Shown in pieces: positions 35,258 through 45,341 of a stretch of 64,000 bases of DNA. The position numbers were made by a program, and so were the translations under genes. The DNA comes from Heterotrichella gracilis. Lineage: Eukaryota; Sar; Xanthophyceae; Tribonematales; Xanthonemataceae. The stretch covers positions 186,001 through 250,000 of the forward strand of contig JAULBX010009991.1 in NCBI GenBank assembly GCA_032358255.1, read 5' to 3'. Below the pieces are notes generated by a model. The model worked only from the letters and a program-made list of their open reading frames with translations. It ran no database searches and was not told where the DNA came from. The stretch's first letter is position 1; the number at the start of each line of letters is the position of its first letter.

Positions 35258-38147
35258 TGTGGAAGCAGCAATGTATGCATCGTGACCCCCCTTACTAGGA
35301 TTAACTATTTGACGGGTTTTTTGAACACTGACAAGGCATCTGCTTGCCTGGAACTGCACAATGTATTTACCCATCACAGTACAACTGCGACCGTTCTGTA
35401 GCGTATTGCCCAGGAATTTCATTTCATTGACGTGACCACTGACCCGTGATACCCGTAGATCCCTACCAAGAAATTGACCCAGACTGTGCTCTTCAGTGCC
35501 ATTTCCAGTCGTTAGCTAGGCGTGCGTCGTTCTCCCCTTTGCAGGGCGAATTTTTCCGTAGCAGCAATTCGGCTATTTTATGCAGTTCATGATAGGTATG
35601 GTTCACAATTTCATTACAATACAATAGAGAAATGTCACATTCAATTTTCTAGCGACAGCGTGCAGGAGTGGGGTAGTTTCAGGGTTGCTGATGAGTGTGC
35701 AGTAACCAGTGCGGCACTCGGCACGTGTGGTTTGAGTGTGCAGCGCACCTAGCAGGAGCCAGTGCAGCACCATGGCTAGTGAAAGTGCTGCCAATAGAAC
35801 ACGTGCTGCAACTTATACTACACACACCACACAGATTTAGAAGTTTTCAGACCAATTGTAGCCATGTGAAGACGGCTTCACTATATCACATGCGATATAC
35901 TGAAGTACTCCTCATGTGGTGATTTGGCTATAAATCGCAAGAGTTTCGTTCTTTTTATATGGTCAGGCGGTCTGTGGGACCCAGGTGCTGCTGCATATTT
36001 CTTTACTCGTGATGTACGTCTGAATGTCACAGTGTGTCACATGTTTGTGTCTGCCAAACGTGTCAAGCTAAGTTGATCACAAATTGGTTTAATGTTTGAG
36101 ATAGAGCATGGATACTGAGTGGGCTGCATGCATGCAACGCTTGGGACTGCACAGACTGGTGACCACTGGGTGGTCAGACATGTTATTAACACAGTACCAC
36201 AAACTTTATGAGACTAAGCAAGTAGGCATTGCCAAGCACTGTGCTGTCACTGACGGGTTTCATCGCAAGTCTTAGATCAGATTGTTAGGGTTTCTCATGA
36301 GGCAATTGTTTACAATAATATTGTTCAATTTTATTGCAAAGGTTGAACCATGGAGATTGGTGAATCTGTTGTTTCCAGATTCGCATACTTGTAATTAAGA
36401 GAAGCCTTTGTGGATTGAACCAACTGCGGCCAGGCCCCAAGGCTTGCACAACAGCCGCAGCATCAAATTTTAAATTAGCGAGCCTTGAATGGCATTGCCA
36501 TGGCTGCCTTGAAGTTCAAGTACTTCATACATATTTTCATCAGTCACTGATCATCACCAGTGGCACTGGCGAATGCCTGTGCCGCACACATAAGTTATGC
36601 CCGGGCTGATGACCTTGCTTGGAAGCAAGGTCGGATCCGACAAGCCGTTCTGTCTCAACTTGAGTGACCTTATTGATTTAGCTCGTGCTGTGGTGCCCTG
36701 CCGAGAGCCGCTTGCCGAGAGCCCTCCCGACGGGCCCCATGGGCCTACCCCGCCAATGTGCATTTCCTTTCTAAGAACTTCTCGGGGACTTAAAAAAATT
36801 GGCAATTCCTATTTCAAATTTCAAAGCCTTTCAAGCACTGGCCCAGTGCCCACTGGCCCAGTGCCCGCAATTGGCAATGATATGGTCTGTTGTAGCTGGC
36901 GACGACCCAACAGGTGAAGAGCTGCAGTTTTGTCAACAGAAAACGCAACAATTTAATGATAACGCGACAATATTGAGTCATCCCGAATTGGCATTGGAAG
37001 GGTGGCAGTGGTCACCACCCTTCCAATGCCAATCTGAGAGACCTGGTGTGAATCATGTGCTTGTTCCAACGTGCACACTGTGGATCATCCCACTGGGATG
37101 ATGGGATCAATGATGACATCCCACATGGCATGCATCATTCCAAGTGAGGATTATTCCAACTTGAACCATTCTAACCTGCACACTGTGGATCATCTCCTAG
37201 TGGCCAATCGCATATCCATATGCGCTGCAGCGGCTGACAGAACCAATCCCTTGACAGGCTCAGCCTGTGAGATGGCCACCGCATGGTTTGGCAGCCACTC
37301 ATTGCGCCAAGCCGCCCAAAGCCAAACGAAGCCCACCAGCGCTCCAGCCCACCAAAACCCTAGCATATGCGGCAGTGCTTCTTGCCAACAATCTTCAAGG
37401 CGAGCTATCATGATGTGACAAGCAGTCACCTCCACATTGCGGCTCAGCCCTGCTGTTATTGGCAGCATCCCATCACCTCCGTGTGTCACGATCAATCAGT
37501 GGAAGGGCCAGCACCACCTCCTGCATCCCCGGCGCTTTCCCTGGCAATCTTTGCTGCCCTGCGCTTGCTGCCTGCGCCGCTCAGGGGCTGGCCACCGCTA
37601 TCGCCACCCCCACCCCCTTGCGCATGCACCTGCCGACTGACAGCCTGCATGCAACACCAAACAACTTGCTTGGGCACATGTGACAGTGCCTGCTCTCTAA
37701 AGGAGACAGGTACGGAGGGGACATATGGATATCCACTTGTAAGTCACATATCAGGTGGAACACACAGACTTGCTACATGCTTTATCTGAATGGTGCCCTT
37801 TATCGCCCACAGCTTGCGTGGTCAACAAACATGTGCTCTTCCGTGATCATAGCAAGTGACGGGAGCAGCCACCAGTTGCTGCCGCAGGCAACACAACCAG
37901 GAATTTTGCATTGCACAACTCCTGGATATGCATTCCCTGATTGACTTGTAACTCTTAGTTACCCAGTATCCGGTTAACTTCAGTTTCAAGACATCATGTT
38001 CCTACTGGCAGCAGGACTCACAGCCTCAAAAGTTTCGATGACTCCAAGGCATTGAATTCCAAGGCATAACATCACATCCCCCGGCTCCTGCCTGCCATTT
38101 GTACCTGGCGCCATTGGGTGGGGTCTCGGGTACACCCATCAGCTGCA
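35258..38147. other. 2.9-kb intergenic region with a hairpin
   Basis: No supported gene. It contains the perfect hairpin at 36987-37033, two copies of tggcccagtgccc near 36838-36866, and two copies of gcacactgtggatcat (37074 and 37175). Confidence 0.45.
36987..37033. repeat. Perfect inverted repeat, 19-nt arms
   Basis: Left arm attggcattggaagggtgg (36987-37005), right arm ccacccttccaatgccaat (37015-37033), 9-nt loop. No mismatch in the arms. Confidence 0.95.
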
Positions 38148-38222
38148 TTATAATAACACCCCCCCCAGCTCCTGCATGATTACCTGGCGCCATTGGGTGG
38201 GGTCGTCTGGGATGCCCAGCAT
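38098..38222 (-). repeat. Echo of the last SWIM exon end
   Basis: In plus-strand text, tacctggcgccattgggtgg lies in the exon at 38181-38200 and again at 38102-38121, followed in both by ggtc...ggg(t)a(c)...cccagc/catc. The flanking cagctcctgc also repeats. Confidence 0.85.
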
Positions 38223-40280
38223 CTGCAGCACCAGGCGGATGTGCTTGCAGAGGTGCTGCCTGAAGCGGAAGTCCATACACTGGCAGGTAGGCTTGGCGTC
38301 GTTCAGGCTCACGTTGTAGTGCTTGCGCGTGGAGCCTAGGACAACAAACCTGAGGGAGAAGACACATGTTCATCTCCTATGTACCGTACCATCATGTCCA
38401 TTCAGTTACATCTGGACCAACCTGATACATTTCCAGTCATGTTTTTAATTTGTTATTGTCATCCACTCACTGTGCATGCTCCTGCCTCCACAATGCCACT
38501 AAGCTCCAGCTCATGCAGCTTGCCCAATCACAAGGGCGCTGGATACTGCATGTGTAAGTGTTTCCATGCAGCTGAAGAGCCTTGGATGTGTCACAAGCTC
38601 CTGATTGTTGTTATGCACTGGTTTATCATTGAGTCGATCATGTATCAACTAAATGTGGCAGCCACTCACTGTGCGTGCTCCTGCGTGAAGTCCACCAGGC
38701 CACTGAGCTCCAACTCATGCAGCTTGCCCTGCTGGCGCTCAACAGCGATGGCCTCCTGCAGGAAATTGGATGGAGAAGAACAATATTGGTAATAATGCCC
38801 ACACAAAATACTACTGGTGTGGGCAAACAGCAGAAATAGAACCTGTGGTCATTCCTTGAATTGCTCGAAGGGCTTTCACAGCTCCAAGTTGAGCCAAACA
38901 CGGCCTATGCCGCACCACGAAGTCAACAGATTGAGACGGTCATGCACCAACGCGTCAAGTCCCTGAGCATGATCATCAAGCTACCACGTTACATGAGCGT
39001 GCGCATGCACAGCACATTCGCGCCGCACCTCACCTTGTTGGCAATCTCCTCTGCAGTTGGCTGAGGCCTGCCTTGGCATGAGGCCAGGTGATGCGCATGG
39101 CCCCGGCTGAGAACCTGAAGCACAAGGTATAATCTTTACCGCATAAGTAACATTCTTGTTCCGGAAGTGTATGATTTTTTAGCAGTATTGTACTCACAAT
39201 AGTAAATATGCTCTTATTATTATAGCTATACCGTCCAAGAGGAAGCAGAGGAGATACAATGTTGAAATAATGGTCGCCGGTTGACAATGCAACACCCTAC
39301 ACCCCTACCTTGCCACACCGCGGGCACTCCCCATCAATGATGAACGTAGCAAGCTCGCTGTGCTCCTCTGGCTCTACCTCTGCCTCCTGATCAGCCAGGT
39401 GCTGCAGCCTGCTGGAGCGCCGCGTGGGTTCCTCCCTGGCGTGCGGTTTATGGACCGCCCGTTTTGACCTATCAGGGCGATAACAGAAAATCAATATATA
39501 AGAGAGTGAAAGTGAGATAATAGATTGAGTGCACAGCCTGCCTGTGAACATGCGAGCAGTGAGCAAAGCGAAGGTGTGTGGTTGGCAGTTGTGGGTGGTG
39601 GGTGGTCATGGAGGTGAGTGTGAACTGTGGGCGGGAGTGCAGGTGGGGTGCAGTGAGTTAGGGTTTAGGGTTGGTAATGGAGGTGGGTGGTTGGTGCGCG
39701 GTGGTGATTGGCAGCGACAGAGGCCTTATCGCTTCAAGAGAAACAAACAAGGTAAGTGCGCCATACAGTTTGAAACGAAAAGGAGCTGAAAAAACTTGGG
39801 TTGGGGGTTGCATGTCTTCTGCGGTGATATTGTTCATTGGCTTACTTGGGTTTATGAGCAGCTGGAGGCGCTATTTGTTTCTGTAGTGCTGCCACGGCAG
39901 TGGGTATGCCCAGGGCTACCAACCTGGCACGGTTGCGTGCAATCCTGCGAGAGGAAGGCAAGCTTGAGTGGGATGAACAACCACATTATGCCACGATCAG
40001 CCAGTCAGCAAACTTCGTGAGACACCACTGGGCAGGAAGGGTTCTCTGGATGGTCAAGGCGGGGTGTGCTGTGTTGCCCTTGCTGTAGCGGCGAAAGCGT
40101 TTCTGAAGTGGCATGCACCGTGGCATGTGCATATGCATGCGTTGCGTTTCTGACGCACAGCTGGTCGCGCTGGATCTCGTAGGGTGATTTTTCTTCAGCG
40201 TATTGGTCAGAAGCTCCAGCTGGTTCAAGCGCTTCAGTGGGTTCCATAGTTGCAGAGGGCCGCTTCCTACTTTTCGCCAT
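38148..40280 (-). CDS. SWIM zinc-finger protein
   Basis: Six exons keep frame: 40280-40159, 39944-39846, 39468-39309, 39114-39034, 38755-38670 and 38349-38148; 249 aa. The start MAKSRKRPS is basic. Then come IARNRARLVALGIPTAVAAL and EEPTRRSSRLQHLAD, a basic/coil motif seen in nuclear proteins. A Cys/His cluster follows (CPRCGKVLSRGHAHHLASC). The last exon carries a SWIM finger: C-Q-C-M-D-F-R-F-R-Q-H-L-C-K-H, followed by IRLVLQMLGIP. SWIM fingers bind DNA or protein and occur in recombination and ubiquitin-related factors; the partner here is unknown. The end is uncertain: the frame runs through a possible donor (CAG|GTAATC) into a stop at 38148-38150, and a second copy of the exon end follows just downstream. 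Confidence 0.75.
38461..38545 (-). repeat. Echo of the fifth SWIM exon in the next intron
   Basis: The exon text at 38665-38740 (actcactgtgcgtgctcctg ... gagctccaactcatgcagct) is repeated with changes at 38465-38520 (actcactgtgcatgctcctg ... aagctccagctcatgcagct). The copy keeps the donor region. Confidence 0.85.
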
Positions 40281-41270
40281 GTTGGCAGTACGTCCGAGGC
40301 AAAGCAGTCAGGCACCTATCAAGTACCCACAATAAAAGTGGCTAACAGGTAGTTATAATCTGGGTTACTGTTCAAAGCAACGAGTGCAAAGCCATCGCGC
40401 GACAGAAAGCGATGGGTCGGTACATGCATGCAAGCATTGAAGTGCTGGGCGGGGAGGGACGGATACAAACGCACACCCTATGTTTCGTATGCTCTGCGTG
40501 TACTGTTACTGTACTGTTACACAAGTGAGAAAATAGCTGCCTTTGAGAATAACATACGTTTGCGGGTTTTAAACAGCTGTTGATCAAGAGTTGGCGGGAC
40601 CCTGGCAATCTGTAACCCTACAGGGTTTCCAAGGGTTGAACTTCAGTGATAAGGGTGATCATTGTTGAGTTCCCAGCAGTCTGGCACTCAAGGAGGCTGT
40701 TCCAGCTTCCACACATACGGGCATACATGTCGTTCAACTGAATCAAGTTGCGGTGGAAAATATAGGCTACACGTGTCATCTGCACAATGGGGAGGGGAGG
40801 GGGGGGGAGTATCATACTGGTCTACTGTACACCATAATGGTCTACTGTACAGAAAATCCCAAATACCGCAAGTTTTCAACCATGCCCACTGCCGGCAACT
40901 CGATAACCCTACAATGGCCCCTTACGCGCCCCATGGCGCCGCTGTAGCCTGCTGAACCCCAATCCATACCCCAATACAACCCCCCTCTCACGGTGAGTCC
41001 AAGAATACCAAGATATTGATAGGTCCAAATATAACACTCTATTACTCTTGGTGGGTCACACCACCTCAGACTGGCCCTTGTCCACCCTCCAGAACCTCAT
41101 TCAAAACGTGTACATCGCCACAGGCCGTCCCTGGGACTGAATCAGCCGAAAACCCTACAATAGCATGACGGTTCCCGTGGCGCCGCCATAGCTTGCTGCA
41201 CCCTAATCCCAACTGCCCAGCCCAGACCACTATGACACCCACTATAGGGGTATCCCTATAACACGGTGAG
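40281..41270. other. Intergenic with an echo of the next gene's last exon
   Basis: No gene is seen. At 41044-41156 lies a copy of the last exon of the following minus-strand gene (see its echo entry). Confidence 0.5.
41040..41160 (-). repeat. Echo of the terminal DUF6816-like exon
   Basis: gactggcccttgtccaccct and acaggccgtccctgggactg (41071-41140) repeat the exon text at 41285-41353 (gactgccccttgtccgccct, acaggccgtccctgggactg). The copy lies beyond the stop codon. Confidence 0.85.
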
Positions 41271-44200
41271 TCACACCACTTCTGACTGCCCCTTGTCCGC
41301 CCTCCAGAACGCCATCCGGTAAGTGTACATCACCACAGGCCGTCCCTGGGACTGGATCAGCTTGCCAGCATCATCGAAGGAAGTTAGGAAATCTGACACC
41401 ACCTGCGTGGCGACCACCTCCGGCCCGCCAGCTGCGTCCGCCGCGGTTCGCCACCGGTACTTGGTGAAGCATTGGGAGGCTTTCACCTGGGGGCGGGGGA
41501 GTGGGGGGTGGGTGCGGGAGCGGGGGTGGAGGACGGGGGGGGGGGGGGAATTGAGGCGGCCTATCCCTAGGATTGAGGCCGAGGGGGGAGGGGGAGCAAG
41601 TGAGCAGCCTTGAGATGCGGATAGGAGGGTGGGTGTGGGGGGAAGGAGGGAAGGGGCGAGGGTTCCCCATATGGCTGTTGAGGGTGCAGGTGTTCGGGCA
41701 TTGTTGAATACCCTAGGGCCTACCTTAGGGCTATCCCGCCTTGGATCATCAAACAGCTGCTCAAAAAACTCCGATGTGTCCAGCCGGTTGTCAGCCACTG
41801 GATCGGCGGATCGTCGGGTGACACGCGTCATGATGGTCATCCCACCTGGTGTATAGGACAGGTACAGTGGATCAAAACCTCAACCCCAAGAATCCCAGGA
41901 AGGGTATACGCATTACCTCCAACTGCAATTGCGTAAGGCATTCCACCAAACCGAGCATGACACCAATCCCCCTACATTGTACGCGAGGTGAGGAGGGGCG
42001 CAAGCACATGAATAAACTATACGGATACGGGGGGGGCAGTATTGCGGCGCATGTGCAGGGGTGCTACCTTTAACATCACCCCAGATGAGATCCACCAGCT
42101 ACACATAAAAAACCTTAGGGTTGACTTTTCAAACCAACGCCACATGCACATTCACACCAATAAGGACGTTGCTTGGTCTATTTTCTTTTGTATCCCCCCC
42201 CCCCGACGCCTACCTGGCAGCTTGAGCTGGAGCGTGTTAGGGTCATTAGGGTTCCACTTGATGGCCCCGCTGGCCTGGTAGCCTGGCCCCATGTATGCCT
42301 CAACCAGGCTGCTGGTGTTGAACAGCCTGTCGGTGATGACCTGCAGCAGGCACATTAGGGTTTGGGATTTAGGGTTTAGGGTTTTTGTCTAGGGTTAAAC
42401 AGCCTGTCGGTGATGACCTGCAACAGGCATACTAGGGTCTAGGGTCTAGCGTTTCAGGTTCAGGTATCGGGCTGACTGTGGACGTGCAAATGGTGCTCTT
42501 CTCTCTGCGCCCCAAGCTTTGAACTAGAAAACCCTAAGCAAAGACTAGGCATGCGGGGGGCCATGCAGTACTTGCAATCAATCGTCATCCATGGTGTATG
42601 CCCCTTGACCCAGAATGTGTAATGCAGCAATGGTGGAGTGTCAAGCTCGGTCCCTACCTGGCCCTCCCCGTTGCGTATGAACGCCACCTTGTAGCGGATG
42701 GGCTTGTTGAGGTCGTCCCGCCGTGCCCGCTCAACAACCTGCAGGCACCAGGGGGTGGTAACAATATACAATTTATGACGCCGGAGGAAAACCCTCCACA
42801 ACCTGTGGGCACCACGGGATACAAACCTCCATGATCAGGTAGGGACCCTAATGTCATAAACCCTAACCCTAATCAAGGCCCATGGGGCTCGTGGCCATCC
42901 CACCACGCCGGCTCCACAACCTAAGGGCACCACAGGGTGAACAACCTGTACTTTGCCCCAGAAAACCCTACACGGTTCGGGAGAGAACCCCCTTTGTGTA
43001 AAACGACATGTATGCCCCATGCGACCGATGGTATGGCCACCGATTAAATGGCCGCAAACCCCTAACAGCACCATCAAACCCTTCCAGCATCCACCTGAAT
43101 CTCTGGACCACCTCCTGACCCATGGCCCGGGCAGGTCGACCTTGATCAGCTCTGACTCAACCCTAAAACCCTAAACCTAAGAAAAGTACACCCGCTATGA
43201 ACTGCATTGCACCGTTCACCCACCTGCATGTCTGGCACCACCTCTTGCCCCATGGGCGGCTCCACCTTTATCAGCTCCGGCTCAACCCTAACACCCTAAA
43301 TCTAAGAAAACACACCAGCCTTGAACTGCATTGCAGAAATCGTTGCGCCTTCTGGGGCTGCACAGTGCAAGCTGGGTTACAAGGGACTATTTTTACCACG
43401 AACCGTTCACCCACCTGCATGTCTGGCACGACCCCTTGCCCCATGGGCAGCTCCACCTTGATCAGCTCCGATTCAACCTCCCACACGCCCAGGAACAAGG
43501 GGGGGAAGAACAGGTCAGCGGGCCCGCCTCCCATGGCCTCCCAGGCTCGGTCCACCATGGGGGAGAGTGTGCTGGCCTGGGCGAGGTGGGGAAGCGTTTA
43601 GGGTTCAGGGTTTCAAGGAGGGTTTGCATGCGAGGGTGCTGGCCTGGGAAGGCACAAAAATGGTGAAAATGGAGGGTTTAGGGTTTCTTGGGTTTCAGGC
43701 TCGGTCCACCATGGAGGAGAGGGTGCTGGCCTGGACCGATGTGGGGAAGGGTTTAGGGTTTAGGGTTTTAGCAATTAGAGGTTCAAGGAGGGTTTTTGAG
43801 TCTGAAGGCTGTTGCCTGGGGGCTGCACGGGGGTGGACATGGAGGGCAACAGCAACAACAAAGGTCAGACGCTACCATGGCCACCTACATGTCTAGACAA
43901 TGGGTGAAGATGTATGCACCCTTGCAGCTGTTCTTTCTGGCGAGGTGTGTTGCAGTTGCGAGCGCTTTTGGAGGCTGGGCATGAGGTTGAAGATAGCCAG
44001 TGCATGAAGAGGGGTTGCATGGGTTTGCAGAGTGTGCAAGATGTGTAAAATGCACTATGCTGGCGGCAAGTATACGACAGGCTAGCCCTGGCGAGTGTTT
44101 GTACTGGCGCGCGTGCATAGGGTTTAGGGTTCAGGTTTAGGGGTGTTTACTGGCGCCTGTGTCTGACCTGGCAGGTGTGTTGCTCAGCATGGCGTCTTAT

Positions 44201-44509
44201 TGCATAACCACTAATGGGGTTATGGTAGTGGGAAATGACAATAGCCCATACCGCGTAACATCACCATGCTACCCAGCGCACCTGGGCAGGCGTGGGCGTG
44301 AGCATGGCTGGCAGCAGCCCTGTGCTGCTGACCAATAGTATGGAGCGCCTGCTCCACGGTGCACCAGTGGTTGAAGCCTCTGGCTTATGGGACGAATTGC
44401 AACAGCGTGGCGGGGTGGTTCGGGCAGTACCCTGGTGTAACCTGGGTCGGAGCAAGGCAGCTGCGAGGTTGGCATGGTGCCACGATGACCCTACTGCGCT
44501 GGTGGCCAT
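41271..44509 (-). CDS. Chloroplast DUF6816-like protein, probably thylakoid lumen
   Basis: Six exons keep frame: 44509-44282, 43576-43415, 42738-42658, 42340-42214, 41845-41724 and 41486-41271; 311 aa. The mature part matches what I know of a cyanobacterial/chloroplast family now called DUF6816: FFPPLFLGVWEVESELIKVE, VVERARRDDLNKPIRYKVAF, VITDRLFNTSSLVEAYMGPG, AIKWNPNDPNTLQLKLPGG, TRVTRRSADP, LDTSEFFEQLFD, SQCFTKYRW. The family's biochemical role is not known to me. The first exon is a bipartite transit peptide: a Ser/Thr/Ala/Arg-rich part, then SRRSILLVSSTGLLPAML and a TPAQA-S site, which suggests twin-arginine import into the thylakoid lumen. Introns contain at least seven exon-edge echoes, many capped by TTTAGGG repeats. 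Confidence 0.85.
42341..42450 (-). repeat. Telomere-like tract joined to an exon-edge echo
   Basis: After the acceptor of the fourth exon come TTAGGG-type repeats (42356-42396), then a copy of the exon start (aacagcctgtcggtgatgac at 42397-42416, then ctgcaacaggca) and another short CTAGGG run. Confidence 0.9.
42739..42965 (-). repeat. Echoes of the third exon's acceptor region
   Basis: caacctgcaggcaccagggg at 42734 recurs as caacctgtgggcaccacggg (42798) and caacctaagggcaccacagg (42917). Each is preceded or followed by aaaaccct or ccctaa runs. Confidence 0.7.
43085..43414 (-). repeat. Two echoes of the second exon's 3' edge, each ending in CCCTAAA
   Basis: The exon edge (cacccacctgcatgtctggc, then the cttgatcagctccgattcaa segment, 43408-43471) is repeated at 43217-43286 and, without its left part, at 43105-43156. 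In both copies homology stops at ctcaaccct and continues as (a)accctaaa. So on the coding strand each copy starts with TTTAGGG and ends with an intact donor region. Confidence 0.9.
43576..43770 (-). repeat. Two echoes of the second exon's 5' edge with TTTAGGG runs
   Basis: ggctcggtccaccatgg...gagagtgtgctggcctgg (43544-43580) recurs at 43699-43735 with few changes. A shorter copy (gagggtgctggcctgg) lies at 43632-43647. Between and after them are gggtttagggttcagggttt (43597), ggagggtttagggtttc (43671) and gggtttagggtttagggttt (43749). Confidence 0.9.
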
Positions 44510-45341
44510 TGGTGTCCTTCTCGGTCAAGGACGGTTAATATTGACGAGCTGCAGCTGGTGATGGGGAATTGGTCGTGGAATTCGATTGATGTGATACGGG
44601 TTTGGTGGCGGTTGCCAGGGCGACAGGGTCAACTAGTACAGGTGGTGGCGGTGCATGCATGCATATGGGCGGTGGTTACCAGGAATGTTGAAGACGCTAC
44701 AGCGGGTTGGCAGTCGACTGGAATGTGCAGCCGTGCACAAATAATGACGCACACGATGCGCAGAGACTATGCTAAGTGCAAGCATTAACTTGCCTTAGCA
44801 TAGTTAATTGCTTCTCCGATGCCTGCAGGCATCATGATGCCATTGGCCAATTGGAACTGGCTTTTCGACGACCTCTCATCAAACGAGGTCTTGTAGAGGA
44901 AGATACATTATTACCAATGCTTCAATAGCAGCCATAACCCGCCACTGCCATCCGTTCCAATATTATGCATACACGCATCTGCCCAACACAGTTCCAGGCA
45001 CACTGAGAATCGACAGTCCTGCAATCCAATATATTTTCTCCTACAAAAGAATCGTCTGCAATCAGTGCAATTCATTGCACGTGTTGTCAGCAACCCTCCA
45101 CTCCACTGTTGGTGCCAGGCCTATCTAGGCAATAACCCTACTACCTTGCAACACAAGCACCAGCCCTAAGTCATGAATATGCAACACTGGGGGCGATAAA
45201 AAGGTGGCAATTGTTGCCCTGTGAATTACCACTGCCTTGCCCGCTGCACTGCCCCTGAGTCAGCGCCAATTAGGCCCCCGGTTGGCCCCTGCTGCCCAGC
45301 GCACCACTAGACCCAAGCAACTCAAAAGGCGCGTGCGAGCC
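44510..45341. other. Intergenic; contains duplicated block P
   Basis: No gene is seen. The segment 44818-45175 (from gatgcctgcaggcatcatga) is homologous to 49724-50325 in the same orientation. Confidence 0.6.

Noticed and set aside
41530-41550. Long G run as a functional quadruplex
   Set aside because: It is a homopolymer of about 14 G in an intron, prone to assembly error, with no supporting context.
42070-42095. Short exon-like reading LVDLIWGDVK on the minus strand
   Set aside because: Flanked by plausible splice sites, but including it breaks the phase between the fourth and fifth DUF6816-like exons, which join correctly without it.
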